64,000 bases of DNA from Gemmatimonadota bacterium (GCA_016719105.1 JADKAQ010000024.1:1-64000), one strand, 5' to 3'. Counted from the stretch's first letter, positions 9,662 to 21,300 are shown. Numbers and translations: made by a program. The notes: generated by a model not told the origin, from the letters alone.

Positions 9662-11528
9662 GTGTCCGTCGACTCCCTGCGCGACGCCCTGGCCGGTCGC
9701 TACGCCATCGATCGCGAACTCGGACGTGGCGGCATGGGGGTGGTGTACCTCGCCCGCGACATCGCCCTCGATCGCCTGGTCGCCCTCAAGGTCCTGCCGA
9801 GCGAACTCGCCCGGAATCCGGAGACCCAGGCGCTTTCTTCGCGAGGCGCGGACCGCCGCCCAACCCTCCCACCCCAACATCGTCCCGGTCCACCACGCCG
9901 ACGCGGTCGGCGACCTCGCCTTTTTCGCCATGGCCTACGTGGACGGCGAAAACCTCGGCGACCGGGTGCGCGCGCGCGGGGCGCTCCCAGTCGCCGAGGC
10001 GGTGCGCTACCTGCGCGAGGCGGCCTGGGCGTTGGCGTACGCGCACGCCCGCGGCGTCGTGCATCGCGACATCAAGCCCGAGAACATCCTGCTCGACCGC
10101 GCGACGGGACGGGTGATGGTCACCGACTTCGGGATCGCGCGCGACGCCGCGCGTGCCGACGGGCTCACGCAGACTGGGCACGTGCTGGGGACGGTGCACT
10201 ACATGAGCCCCGAGCAGGTGGCGGGCGAGCCGCTCGACGGGCGCAGCGACCTCTACGCGTTAGGCGTGGTCGGCTTCCAGCTCCTGAGTGCGCGGCTCCC
10301 CTTCGAGGGCGACGTCGCCTCGGCGATCCTCGTCGCGCATGCCACGCGCCTCGCGCCCTCGCTCGCCTCCATCGCCCCGGGCGTTCCCCGGCAGGTGGCG
10401 GCGGTGGTCGATGCGTGCCTCGCCAAGGCGCCGGAGGACCGCCCCGCCACCGGCGAGGCGCTGGCCGACGCGTTAGGCTCGGCGGTGGCGGCTGCCGAGC
10501 AGGACGCGGCGGCGCTCCCCCCCACGGCCGACGCACGGCTCACGGAGGCGCAGGCCCTGGCGCTCTGGCAGCGCGCCGCGCAGCTGCAAGCCGACGCCCT
10601 CCGCCGCGTGGACACCACCGCGATCGCCCCGACGCTGGCGCAGGGAGGCTCCCGCACCGGGTCGCCGGCGGCGCCCCGCGACGGCACGCCGGCCGAGGGC
10701 TATCGGCTCGCGCACGTGCAGGCCGCGGCCATCGAGGCCGGCATCTCCCAGCAGTTTGTCGCCCTCGCCCTCGCCGAGCTGGGTGGCGCGCAGCGCGGCG
10801 GCACGGCCGGGACGGCGCTCTCGCCCGCCCCCATCGGCGGGTGGCAGGAGCGGCGCGCCACGCAGCTCCTCGGCACCGCCGAGCGCAGCTGCGCAGCCAC
10901 GCGTGTCATCCCGGCCCCACCATCACGCGTCCTCCAGGCGCTCGGCCAGGTGCTGCAGCAGTCGCCCTTCGAGTTGGTGCTGGGCGGGACGGTCGGGGGA
11001 CACCCGCTCGACGGCGGGGTCCTCGTCTTCGACCTTCCCGGCGCCGTCTCCACCCTCGGCGTCGCGAGTGGGCTCAACCTCACCTGGTACGGGACGCGAT
11101 TGCAGCTGGAGGCGCGATCGCTGCAGGTCACGCTGCGTGAGGCGCCGGGGATCCCCGGATCAACCGAGGTCACCATGTACACCGACCTGCGCCCCGGGGT
11201 ACGCCGCAACGTCAATGCGTCCGCATGGCTCTCCGGGACGCTGGGCGCGACCGGGGGCGGGCTGGCGGCGGCCATCGGCGCCAAGGCACTCGTGGCGTTG
11301 GGCGCGCTGGGGATCGCCCTCCCCGCGGTCGGCGCCGGCGCGGTGATCGCCGCCGGGACCATGGCCCTCTATCGGTCCTCGTATCGCGGCGCCGTCCGCC
11401 GGGCGGAGGACGAGATGGGACGCGCCCTCGATGCGGTCGCCGGGAGCCTGCGGGCCCTCGAGCTGTTCGGAGCGTCCGCTCCGCCGCAGCGCCCGCTCCG
11501 CATCGGAGGACTTCGCGGCACCGACTGA
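9662..11528 (+). CDS. Serine/threonine protein kinase (one frameshift)
   Basis: Starts at GTG 9662 (SVDSLRDALAGRYAIDREL). Glycine loop GRGGMGVVYLARD, VALKVL lysine, HRDIKPEN catalytic loop, DFG and SPEQ are all visible, so the kinase core (to about residue 275) should be active. An extra base near 9825 (in cccagg) separates ARNPET from RRFLREARTA. The C-terminal half has an Ala-rich linker, a beta-rich domain (about 420-560) and two close hydrophobic segments with Gly/Ala repeats near residues 530-570, then an amphipathic tail. No PASTA domains. It is divergent from the BTAD-ATPase gene across 293 bp, and the GGDEF gene follows at 90 bp. Confidence 0.8.
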
Positions 11529-11618
11529 CCGGGGCCCGCCCCCGCGCGCCGCATCGTTGCGCCTGCAACCCGCCAACCGTCCTTCACGGAGCAGAACGAC
11601 TCTCCACTTCTCCGCCGG

Positions 11619-12802
11619 ATGACGAGCATCGCTCCCCCCACACTCGCGCACGCGCCCGCGTCACCGACGACGACGCAACGCCTGTGGGAGGCCCCGGAGC
11701 AGTACCTGCTGGACGCGGGACGCGAAGGGGAGCTGATCATCGCGCGGGTGCGCGTGGCGCTGACGGCAGTGCTCATGCTGATCCCGCTGCTGAACGTCGC
11801 CTTCGCCTCCCTGCAGGAGCGCCGGCATCACCTGCTGGGACTCAACTTCAACTCGCCGTTTTCAGTCCTGGCCTCGATCCCTCTGATGGTCTCGCGCGAC
11901 CGCCGGCAACCGTGGCTCCCGATGGCCACGTCGTGCTTCGACGTGACGCTCATCACGACGGCGCAGGTCATCTTCGCCCTGCAGACCGATCCGCAGGTCG
12001 TGGTCAACAGCAAGGTCACCTTCGAGACCTACTTCATCGCCCTCACCGCCACCTGCCTGCGCTACGACAAGCGGGTCGCGCTCGGCGCCGGCGTGCTGGC
12101 GATGGTGCAGTTCCTGGCGACGATCGCCTGGGTGGCCAACAGCTTCCCGCTCGACATCGTGGGCGGGGCCAGCATCTACGGGCGCTTCCAGTGGGCCGAC
12201 CAGTTCTCGCGCGTCATCCTGCTGGGCTGTGCCACCACGCTCAACGTCTTCATCGTCGACGGCATCCAGCAGCAACGCAAGCTGTCGAATGCCGACGCCC
12301 TCACCGGCGTCTTCAACCGCCGCTTCTTCGACGACTACCTCAAGAGCGAGGTGGCCCGTGCCGCCCGCGCGTCGCGCCCGCTGGCGGTGGCGATGATCGA
12401 CGTCGACCTCTTCAAGCAGTTCAACGACCGCTTCGCACGGGGCCCGACCAGGCGCTGTAGCGGTCGCACGCGCTGCAGCTCGCGGTGCGTCGCAGCGACC
12501 TCGTGGCGCGCTACGGGGGGGAGGAGTTCGTCGTGATCCTGCACGACACCACCGCCGAGCAGGCGCTCGAACGCCTGGAGCAGATGCGGCACCTCGTGTC
12601 GCGCGAGGACGTCCTCCCCGACCGCGCGGAGCCGACGCGCATGACGGTGAGCATCGGGGTCGCCGACCGTCCGCACGATGGGGAGACGGCGCTCGACATC
12701 GTGGCCGAAGCCGACCGTCGCCTCTTTGCGGCCAAGGAAGCCGGGCGCAATCGCGTGGTGGGTCCGCCGCGTTCGGCCCCGGCGTTGGCCCGTGGCGCCT
12801 AG
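11619..12802 (+). CDS. Membrane-bound diguanylate cyclase, GGDEF domain (broken)
   Basis: N-terminal half: about six hydrophobic segments (residues 40-220). Then a GGDEF domain: ADALTGVFNRRFF, MIDVDLFKQFND, and the active-site loop ARYGGEEFVVI. GGEEF is a functional variant. The frame changes near 12438, and the register that rejoins has an in-frame TAG at 12458-12460, so both an indel and a substitution (or two errors) are needed to restore it. If intact it would make c-di-GMP at the membrane. This could be a real pseudogene. A candidate c-di-GMP-type riboswitch lies at 43.2 kb. Confidence 0.7.
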
Positions 12803-12824
12803 CGCCTAACGTCAACCTGGGGGG

Positions 12825-13196
12825 TCATCCCCAGCGACGCGCCGCGAATCCCGCGCACCATCCCACCGCCGCCGCGATCGCCGCCCCCCCAAGGATTCCC
12901 ACGAAGATCTGCGACTTGAGGTTCTTCATCGTCGCCGGCTTCCCCGGCCCCAGTGCCCACGAGATCCCCCAGCCTAACGTCGACTCGGCCACCCCCACCC
13001 ACGCCGCCGCCATCGCGGGCTGCGCCGTGGGTGACGACAAGGCGGTGAACCAGCCGACGGCGACGTAGATCGCCACCGACCCGACCATCGACCATTTGTA
13101 GGGGAACTTGAGCCACCTCGCGGCCGCGGCCGAGAGGGTATCGAGGGCCAGGATCCCGGCGATGCCGCCGAAGAGGATGGTGTTGGCTGGGGACAT
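12825..13196 (-). CDS. Small hypothetical integral membrane protein
   Basis: 123 aa from ATG 13196 (MSPANTILFGGIAGILALD), with three to four hydrophobic helices covering most of its length, and a short basic C-terminus (ARRWG). The upstream in-frame extension to 13391 is Arg/Cys-rich and was rejected. Convergent with the GGDEF gene, 22 bp apart. No family recognised. Confidence 0.6.
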   Translation of the reverse strand: MSPANTILFGGIAGILALDTLSAAAARWLKFPYKWSMVGSVAIYVAVGWFTALSSPTAQPAMAAAWVGVAESTLGWGISWALGPGKPATMKNLKSQIFVGILGGAAIAAAVGWCAGFAARRWG

Positions 13197-13700
13197 GGAC
13201 TGGGATGGTGCGAGGGCCGCCCCCGCGAATCGCCGCAGGCGCACGGCGGGGGCCCCGCCATCCTGCATCACATCACCGGCTCCCGCTACCCCCCGCCTCC
13301 CGCACCTCGCGTCGGCGGAGCCCCGGCAGCGGCACGGCCGGGCGGTCGGAGCTGTGCGCCCGCACACCCTCACGGCGACATGTGCCGCCACACGCCGGTG
13401 TGCGCTACGTCGCTTTGCGGCGACTCCGGGGGCGCTATCGTTGCGGGTCGTGACCCATCGCCGGGGCGATCGGTCCCTTGGAGACGCGCCTCACACGCCA
13501 ACTGCCGATGGACGAACTGGACAACCGAGACGAGGAGTCGTCCGACTGCACTCCTACGCACCGACGCCCCTGACGGAGCGCCCCGTTCCGCCGTCGCGCC
13601 GCGCCTTCTCGGCACCTCGGCGCCGCGATGCCGCCGGCGCGGTAGGGCGACGGTCGTCGCACCCCGCCGAGGGGGAGGCGCAGGGGCGCGCGCCCCTACG
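13197..13700. other. Divergent intergenic region with no convincing gene
   Basis: This 500-bp stretch separates a minus-strand membrane protein from the DUF1800 gene. All six frames are low-complexity Arg/Pro/Ala. A possible true 5' end of the DUF1800 gene may be hidden here by frameshifts: an ATG at 13508 begins an acidic peptide, and an SRRAF motif reminiscent of a Tat signal lies near 13600. I could not join these into one reading frame. A perfect 16-bp palindrome lies at 13682-13697. Confidence 0.35.
13682..13697. repeat. Perfect 16-bp palindrome
   Basis: AGGGGCGCGCGCCCCT is exactly self-complementary and is flanked by a looser pair (gtaggg near 13652, ccctac at 13694-13699). It sits at the presumed start of the DUF1800 gene, where a translation-affecting hairpin or a small inserted palindrome would both fit. 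Only one copy was seen in the window. Confidence 0.4.
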
Positions 13701-15093
13701 GTGCGCTTCATCGACCGGCTGGGGCAGCGTGCCGAGTGGAAGGACCTCGACTTGCGGCTGCTACGGCGCATCACGCTCGGCATGACTGCTAGCGACGTCA
13801 CGGCGGTCAAGGCGATCGGCTTCGACCGTTACCTGGAGGAGCAGCTCACGCCGTCCAGCATCGACGACACCGCCTGCGACACGCGCATCGCCACGCGCTA
13901 CCCGCAGTTCGCCTACTCGCAGGCCACGCTCCTGGCCAAGGAGTCGGTCTTCTGGAACGAGGTGGTGGCCCCGGTGCAGCGGGCCATCGTCGAGCGGGGG
14001 GCCTTCTCGAAGCGTCAGCTGCAAGAGCGGATGACCGAGTTCTGGACCGACCACTTCAACATCGCCAATTCCCCGCCCCGGCTGGTCGACTACCGCGACG
14101 TGATCCGGCAGCACGCGTTAGGCAACTTCGGCGACATGGTGCGCGCCAGCATGCGCTCCCCGGCGATGCTCATCTACCTCGACCAGGTGTGGAGCACCAA
14201 GTGGGGGGTCAACGAGAACTACGCGCGCGAGCTGATGGAGCTGCACACCGTGGGGTGGAACGGGGGCTACACGCAGCAGGACGTGCACGAACTCGCCCGC
14301 GTCCTCACCGGCTGGACCATCGACGGTAACCGCAACTTCTTGTATCGCGCCGACTATCACGACTTCGGCGCCAAGACGGTCATGGGGGTCGACTTCCCGG
14401 CGCGTCCGCAGGCGGGGGGGACGGCGGGGATGGACGAGGCGATGACGTTCGCCGAGTTCCTCATCAACCATCCGGCGACCGCGCGCCACATCGCCACCAA
14501 GCTGCTGCGCTGGTTCATTCGTCCCGACCCGACCAACACGCAGATCAACGCCGTCGCGGCCGCGTACACCGCGACCGGAGGCGACATCAAGGCGATGCTG
14601 CGCGCCGTGCTCACGCGCAACAACCTGGCAAACGCCCCGGCCAAGCTGAAGCGTCCGTTCCACTACTACGTCTCGGCGCTGCGCACCACCGGGGTGACGG
14701 TCGATCCGTGGAGCGACTGGAACAACTCGGAGGGGGGAGGGGCGCCTCTGGGACCTGGCGCACCAGATCTTCGCCTGGCAGACCCCCGACGGCTATCCCG
14801 ACCGCGCCGAGTACTGGGCGGGGCTGATGGTCAACCGCTGGAATGCCATGTCGTCGGTGGTGGGCAACTGGGGACAGCCGGGGCAGTATCCGCGCTCTCC
14901 CCGCGGTTCCATGGATGGGGCCGACGACCGCGGGGTCGTGGCCGAGATCAACCGGCGCATGTTCGGCGGCGAGATGACCATGTCGCTGTCCACCGAACTC
15001 ACGCGCTGGCTGCAGGTGAACCCAACGTCCAATAGCCGAGTGCAGCAGGCCGTGTACTACGCCGCCTGCTCCCCCGATTTCCAGTATTACTGA
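13701..15093 (+). CDS. DUF1800 family exported protein (one frameshift)
   Basis: The recognisable domain runs from VRFIDRLGQRAEW to FQYY at 15093 (about 464 aa). DUF1800 landmarks: LRRITLGMTASDV at the N-terminus, MTEFWTDHFNI, NENYARELMELHTVG, LTGWTIDG, and the C-terminal QTPDGYPDRAEYWAGLMVNRWN. One indel in the G-rich tract near 14735 moves the last 110 residues to another frame. GTG 13701 is used as start for want of a better one; the normal signal peptide was not found. DUF1800 genes typically precede a DUF1501 gene, as here (10 bp gap). The biochemical function is unknown. Confidence 0.75.
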
Positions 15094-15103
15094 GCCCAGG
15101 GAC

Positions 15104-16456
15104 ATGACCGATCCACACGACGAGTGCGGCTGTCAGGAGTACCGCGAGCTGTCGCGACGCGGCTTCGTGACCGCCGGGTTGAACGTCATGGCCCTCGCCC
15201 TCCCCTCGGGGATGCCGGGGTGGCTCCCGGAGGTGCGCTGGGCGCAGTCTGCCAACAGCTCGCGCGACGTGATCGTCTCGATCTTCATGCGCGGCGACGC
15301 CGACGGGCTCTCGCTCGTCGCCCCGTTCGGCGACGCCGCGTACTACTGCGGGCGCCCGACCATCGCCATCCTCGCCCCGACGCCGCCTCGCAGCAGCGGG
15401 GATCGCCCTCGACAACTTCTTCATGTTGCCGCAGGGGATGGCGGGGCTGCGGCCAGCCTACCTGGCCAACCAGCTCCTCATCGTGCACGCGACGGGGCAG
15501 TCGGCGACCAACTCACGCTCGCACTTCGAGGCCGAGCGCTACCTCGAGGCCGGGAAGCCGGCCGACTACGGGATCGCCACCGGGTGGCTGGCGCGGCACC
15601 TGCTCACCTCGGCGCCGCTGAAGCCGACGGCGCCACTGCGCGGGATCTCGTTAGGGTGGGGGGGGACGCGCCTCACGCTCACCGGGGCCCCCAAGACGCT
15701 CCCCATTCCGCAGCCGGAGAACTACCGACACTACGCGCCTGACGACAGCGTCTGGATCGCATGTTCGCCGGCGGTTGGCCCCGGTGCGCGACTCGGCGGA
15801 GGGATGCGCTGCGCACAGTGAACCTGCTCAAGGCGATCGGCTTCTCGCAGTACGTCCCCGCCAACGGCGCGGTCTATCCGCAGACCGATTTCGGGAAGGG
15901 GCTGCGGGCGCTGGCGGCGATCATCAAGGGCGATGCCGGGCTCGAGGCGGCGCACCTGGACATCGGCGGATGGGACACGCACGCCAACCAGGGGCCGACG
16001 TCGGGGACGATGCACACCCTGATGCAGGACTTCTCCAACTCGCTCGGCGCCTTCTGGGCCGACGTGATGCAGGGGGCCGGCAGCCACAACGTGACGGTGG
16101 TCGTCTTCTCCGAGTTCGGGCGCAACGCGCGCGAGAACGGGTCGCAGGGAACCGACCACGGGCGGGCCAGCGTCGCCTTCTTCATGGGCCAGGGGATTGC
16201 CGGCGGTCGCGTGATGGCGCAGTGGCCCGGGTTGCAGCGCGCCCAGCTCGAGGACGGGCAGGACCTGCGCGTCACCATCGACCATCGCGACCTGCTCGCC
16301 GAGATCGTGAAGTACCGGCTGGGGAACCCCAACCTCACGACGATCTTCCCCGGCTACGTCCCGGTGGAGCGCGGGATCACCACCACGGGGGCCGCCGCGC
16401 CGGCCAGCGCCCTCCCGCGCCGCCGGAGCCTGCTGCGCCAGGGGCCGGGCGCCTGA
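15104..16456 (+). CDS. DUF1501 family Tat-exported protein (several frameshifts)
   Basis: Begins with a twin-arginine signal: ELSRRGFVTAGLNVMALAL. Domain pieces: VIVSIFMRGDADGLSLV, YLANQLLIVHATGQ, LLKAIGFSQYVPANGAVYP, AHLDIGGWDTHANQG, VVVFSEFGRNARENG, GTDHGRASVAFFMG. The D-GWDTH and GTDHG motifs resemble the sulfatase-like metal site of DUF1501 proteins. At least four one-base slips are needed (about 15378, 15404, 15774 and 15803). It partners with DUF1800 in many secreted systems of unknown role. Confidence 0.75.
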
Positions 16457-16523
16457 TGCACCTGCCGGACTTCCTCTCCATCGTTTGTCACCACGCCGGC
16501 GCGCGCGCCGGAGGACTCGCTTG

Positions 16524-17040
16524 ATGCCTCGTCCGCCGTTTCTCCCCGTGCTGCGTTCGCTCCTCGTCGCGGCCATCGTTGCCGCCTGCCAGGGCCCCGC
16601 GGGCGGCGATGGGCCCGGCGGGCCCCGCAGGACCTGCCGGCCCTGCAGGGCCGACCGGGACGACGGGTCCCACAGGGGCCCCCGGGCCCACCGGCGCCAC
16701 CGGGCCGCAGGGGCCGGCAGGTGCAACCGGCCCCGCAGGCCCCGCCGGGCCGCAGGGACCTGCCGGGCCGACCGCCAACCGCATGCAGGCCACCGGACGC
16801 TTCGACGCGTCGGGAACCTTCACCATGCCGTTGCCCGCGAGCGCCGTGGCCAACAACACGCTGCCGTTCATCGCCTGCTACGTGAGCACCAACCAGCAGA
16901 CCTGGATCTCGGTGGCGCAGGTCCCGGTCTCGGCGAGCGACACCTACTGCGGCGTCACCGGGATCGGAACACCGAACCCCGGGATCACCATCATCAACGG
17001 GATCGAGGGCGACTACTACTACATCCTCGCCGTATGGTGA
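16524..17040 (+). CDS. Collagen-like lipoprotein (one frameshift)
   Basis: ATG 16524 starts a lipoprotein signal with a lipobox-like AAIVAAC. About 20 Gly-X-Y triplets follow (GPAGPAGPAGPTGTTGPT type), then a 75-residue beta-rich head with two Cys (FIACYVSTNQQTW and DTYCGVTGIG). The signal and the collagen stretch are in different frames, joined by one indel near 16615. Bacterial collagen-like repeats form triple helices and usually act at the surface. The stop overlaps the next gene's ATG (17034), so translation is coupled. Confidence 0.65.
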
Positions 17041-18203
17041 GGTCGAGCGCGGCGATGCGTCGCCTGCGCGCCGTCTGGCGCAGCGCGCTCGTCGTCGCGC
17101 TCGTCGTGGCCCTTTCCGGCTGCGGGGGCGACGAGAAGGCCGTCGTCCCCGTGACGCCGCCAGTCGTGATCACCACCAGCGCCGCGCTCCCGCAAGCGAC
17201 GGTTGGTGTGCCGTACGACGTCTCCCTGGCCGCGACCGGGGGGACGGGGACGTACAGCTGGGAGCTGATGGGCGGGACGCTCCCCGACAGTCTCACGCTC
17301 ACGGCGGCGGGGCGACTGTCGGGGATGCCGTTGCAGGTGGCGACGCAGTCGCTGTCGGTGAAGGTGAGCAGTGGCTCGGTGACGAGTACGACCGGTTTCA
17401 CCCTCACCGTCGTCCCGCCCCCGTTGGCCATCACCACGACGGCGCTCTCCGATGCGACGTTAGGCGTGTCCTACAACGCGTTCCTCGACGTGAGCGGCGG
17501 GAGCGGCCCGGTGACCTGGTCGCTGGCAAGCGGCGCGCTCCCCGCCGGGCTCTCGCTGATGACCAGCGGCGTGATTCTGGGGAACCCGACCGCGCTGGGC
17601 GACGCGACCATTCGTGTGCGCGCCGAGCGCGGCCCATTGAGCGCCGAACGTGGCTACACGCTGCGCGTGCTGCCGCCCATTCTGCGCATCGTGACCGCGG
17701 CGCTCCCCAACGCGAAGGTCGGGGAGCGCTACACCGTGCAGCTGCAGGCTGCGGGGGGCGTGGGAGGCAACGCCTGGTCGATCGACAGCGGCGCGCCGCT
17801 CCCCGCCGGACTCTCGCTGTCCCCTGCCGGTCTCGTGGACGGTACACCGACAGCGGCCGGTACCACGTCCGTCGCCATCACCGTGCGCAGCGGGACGCAG
17901 CGGGTCACCGCCGCGCTCTCACTCACCGTCGACCCGGCCGGCTTTCCCTCGTCCGTGCTCGTGACGATGCCCGGCAACGTCTTCGTCCCCCTGCTCGTGC
18001 AGCTCGCGCGCGGCGGGACGGTGACGTGGCGGTTCGGCGCGACGCCGCACAACGTGATCTTCGGCGTTTCGGCGGGGGCCCCTGCCGACATCAACATCAC
18101 CAACGACCAGGATGTCTCGCGCACCTTTCCGACGTTGGGGACCTTTCGCTACGACTGCACCATCCACCCCGGGATGAGCGGGGTGGTGGAGGTGAAGCCG
18201 TAG
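17034..18203 (+). CDS. Lipoprotein with three Ig-like domains and a C-terminal cupredoxin domain
   Basis: The start is ATG 17034 or 17055; both give a signal ending at lipobox LSGC. Three tandem Ig/He_PIG-type repeats follow (PQATVGVPYDVSLAATGG, SDATLGVSYNAFLDVSGG, PNAKVGERYTVQLQAAGG). The last 85 residues (VTMPGNVFVPLLVQLARG) form a plastocyanin-like domain with a plausible type 1 copper set: His in ATPHNVIFG, then Cys, His and Met in YDCTIHPGM. A surface-anchored copper/electron-transfer or adhesion protein is likely. Intact. Follows the collagen-like gene in an apparent DUF1800-DUF1501-collagen-cupredoxin operon. Confidence 0.8.
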   Translation: MVRSSAAMRRLRAVWRSALVVALVVALSGCGGDEKAVVPVTPPVVITTSAALPQATVGVPYDVSLAATGGTGTYSWELMGGTLPDSLTLTAAGRLSGMPLQVATQSLSVKVSSGSVTSTTGFTLTVVPPPLAITTTALSDATLGVSYNAFLDVSGGSGPVTWSLASGALPAGLSLMTSGVILGNPTALGDATIRVRAERGPLSAERGYTLRVLPPILRIVTAALPNAKVGERYTVQLQAAGGVGGNAWSIDSGAPLPAGLSLSPAGLVDGTPTAAGTTSVAITVRSGTQRVTAALSLTVDPAGFPSSVLVTMPGNVFVPLLVQLARGGTVTWRFGATPHNVIFGVSAGAPADINITNDQDVSRTFPTLGTFRYDCTIHPGMSGVVEVKP

Positions 18204-18321
18204 CACCGGCTGATCGGCTACCGCGGAGGCAAGCAACGGGCGCACTCTGACGCCGATCTGACGCGCCGCGCCATGTTGCACATCAGGCGAGTGCTGCTTG
18301 CGCGCCTCGCCGTCAGGGCGA

Positions 18322-21300
18322 ATGCTCCGCCTCGTGCCAGACGTCCACTCAACGTCGCCGCGGCTTCCGTTGCTCCTTCGCACACTCGGCACGGTCGAAC
18401 TGCGGAACGGGGAGGCCGGTACGCCGGCCCCGGTGCTCGGCTTGGGCAAGCCGCTCGCCCTCCTGATCTACCTCTCGGCGGCCCCGGGGCGTTCGGCGTC
18501 GCGCTCCCTCCTGATCTCGCTGCTCTGGTCGGACCTGGAGACCGACGCGGCCAAGCACGCGCTGCGGCAAACGCTCTGGTACCTGCGGCGGAAGACGGGG
18601 CGCGACGTGATTGCCGCCGCGGGCGACACCCTCCAGCTCCTCCCCGAAGTGGAGGTCGACCGCGACCTCCTGCTCGCCGCCTCGGCGGAGGGACGCCACG
18701 AAGAGGTGGTGTCGCGATATGTGGGGCCGTTCGTCCCCGAGTTCGCCACCCCCGGGGGGAGCGGATTCGAGGAATGGTGCGCGCTGGAGCGCCGGCGCCT
18801 GCTGCAGGTCTTTCGGCACGCCGCCGAGTCGATCATCGCCGCCGAGCTGTCGCGGGGGCACGCGCGTGCCGCGCTCGACCTGGCGCGTCGCCTGCGCGAC
18901 CAGGATCGGTACGATGAGGGAGGGTGGCGCCTCCTGCTCGAGGTGTGCGCGTCCGCCAACGACGCACTCGCCACGCGTGCCGAGGCCGAAGCGTTGGTGC
19001 AGCTGGCGGAGCGCGAGGAGCTGCAGCTCGAGCCGGCGACGCGGGCGTTGCTGCGCGTGGCCCGCGCCTCGGGAGCGGACAATGGCAAGGGGACGGCGAG
19101 TGGCACCCGCGCGCTGCAGTCGGACGCCCTGGTGGGGCGCGAGCAGGCGTTCGCGCAGCTCCTGGGGGCATGGGAGCAGGTGCGCGCGGGGGCGATCCGG
19201 CGCGTGCACGTCACCGCGCGCGCCGGCCTGGGCAAGACGCGCCTCCTGCGCGATTTCGAGGCCCGCCTTCGTGCCATGCGCGGGCGCGTCGTCTCGGTGG
19301 GCGGGACGTACGGCGGACGCGACATGTCGTTCGGCGTGGCCGGCGATCTGGCCGCCGCGCTCGCCCAGCTGCCTGGCAAACGAGCGATTGCGCCGGCGTC
19401 TGCCGCGACGCTCATCGGCCTCAACCCGTCGCTCTCCACCTACTTCGACGATGCCCCCCGCATCGCCACCCCCGACGACGCGCTGCGGGAGCGCTCGCTG
19501 GCCATCCGCGAGCTGGCGACCGCGGTAGCCTTCGAACACCCGGTGGCGATCCTCATCGACGACCTGCACTGGGTCGACGATGCGTCGGCGGCGCTGATCG
19601 GGGCACTGGCCGATGGACTGCGCGACGTGCGCATCCTCCTGGTCACCACTGGGCGGAAGGAGGCGCGACAGGTCGCGGTCGCATCGCACGCGGAGACGGT
19701 GCACGTCACGCTCGACCCGCTGACGGCGCCGCAGGTGGAGGAACTCGTCCTCGGGATCGCCGCGCTCCCGGCCGAGCCGTGGGCCGCCGAATTCTCCGTG
19801 GAACTCTGGCGCGCCGCTCGCGGGTCCCCGTTGCTCGCGCTCGAGACGTTGCAGCTGATGGAGGATCGTGGCGAGCTGCGACGGGCCGACGGAGGCTGGT
19901 GCGCCGATCATCCCGAGGCGCTGCTCGCCGAGCTGCGCGCCGGCGACGCCCTGCGCGGGCGACTGGAGGACATGGAACGGACCGACCGGTGGCTCCTGAC
20001 GCTGTTGGCTGCCGCCGGTGCCCCCGTCGAGGACGAGACGCTGGTGGAAGCGAGCGAGCGCCCATCGACCGAAGTCCTCGCGCGGCTGCGTGCCCTCGAA
20101 ACGCGGGCGCTGGCGGTGCGCTCGGGCGACGGCTGGCAGGTCGCTCACGACGAGATTGCCGACGAGATCGTGCGCGTCGCATCGGCCGACGGCCTGGCGC
20201 TCGCCTCGGCGCGGCTCGGTCGGGCCATGCTCGCCACGGGGGCGTGGGACGAGCGTCGCGCCCGCCGTGGCGCGCGCCTGCTCCGGTCCAGCGGCGACGA
20301 CGCGGCACGCGGCGAACTCTTTCGACGGTTCGCCGCGCAGCGCTTCGCGCTCGGGGATCGCCGCGGGCTCGATGCCCTCGCCGCCGACCTGTTCGGCCCG
20401 TCCATCCGTGACGGCGAACTGCGCGCCATCCGGCGGTCGGCGCCGTTGAGCTGGCGCGTCGGCCTCATGACCCCGATGCGCCAGGCGCTCGCGGCCGCCG
20501 CCGCAGTCGCGCTGTTGATCGTTGGCGCGCTCGTTATCACGCGTGATGAGGCCCTGCCTCCCCCCGACGCCGTGCTGGGGCTGGCGCTCGTCGACAGCGC
20601 CGGTCGCGTCACCTTCCAGCAGGTGGAGCTGCGTGAGGATGCGTGGAGCCCGTTGCAGCCGCTGGCCACCGCGGCATGGGACGGCATGGAGAGCTTCACG
20701 CTCGCGTCGACGAATGCCTTCGAGGTGGCGCTCCACCCCAACCAACGACAGCTGGTCACGAGCGAATCGACCGAAGAGCCCGGAGGCATCGACCTCTTCG
20801 TGCGTGAACGCGGCGCCCCGGCGAAACGCCTGCTGTCGGCCGGCGGCGACGACGGGACGGCACGCATCTCGCCCGACGGGTCGCGCCTCGTCTTCGCCAC
20901 GTCGCGCTGGGACTCGTTGATGCACTACGACCTCGCGCTCTCCCCCATGTCCGGCGGCCCGGTCACTCCACTGACCTCGGGGCCCTCCACAGATCACAAC
21001 GCCGTGTGGAGTCCGAGCGCCACACAGATCGCCTTCAGCCGACACAACTGGGGGGTCGTCCCCAACGAGTTGTGCGTGGTGCAGCTGGAGGGCACGCGCA
21101 CCGTCGCCTGCCGTCACGTCGACGACGCCGACGAGGCGTTCCCCACCGCGTGGATCGACGAGGATCGCATCCTGGCGGTCGTCTTCAAGGAGAACCGCAG
21201 GCGCCTCGTGGCCCTGCAATGGTCGACCGGCGAGACGATCGCCATCACGGACGGACCGGCCAGTTCGTATCACGTGAGCCCGGATGCGCACTGGGCGTAC

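Noticed and set aside
13380..13700. N-terminal extension of the DUF1800 frame
   Set aside because: Arg/Cys/Ala-rich sequence without a signal peptide or family similarity.
16488..16871. Minus-strand Pro/Gly-rich ORF
   Set aside because: It is the reverse complement of the collagen-like repeats of the gene on the plus strand.
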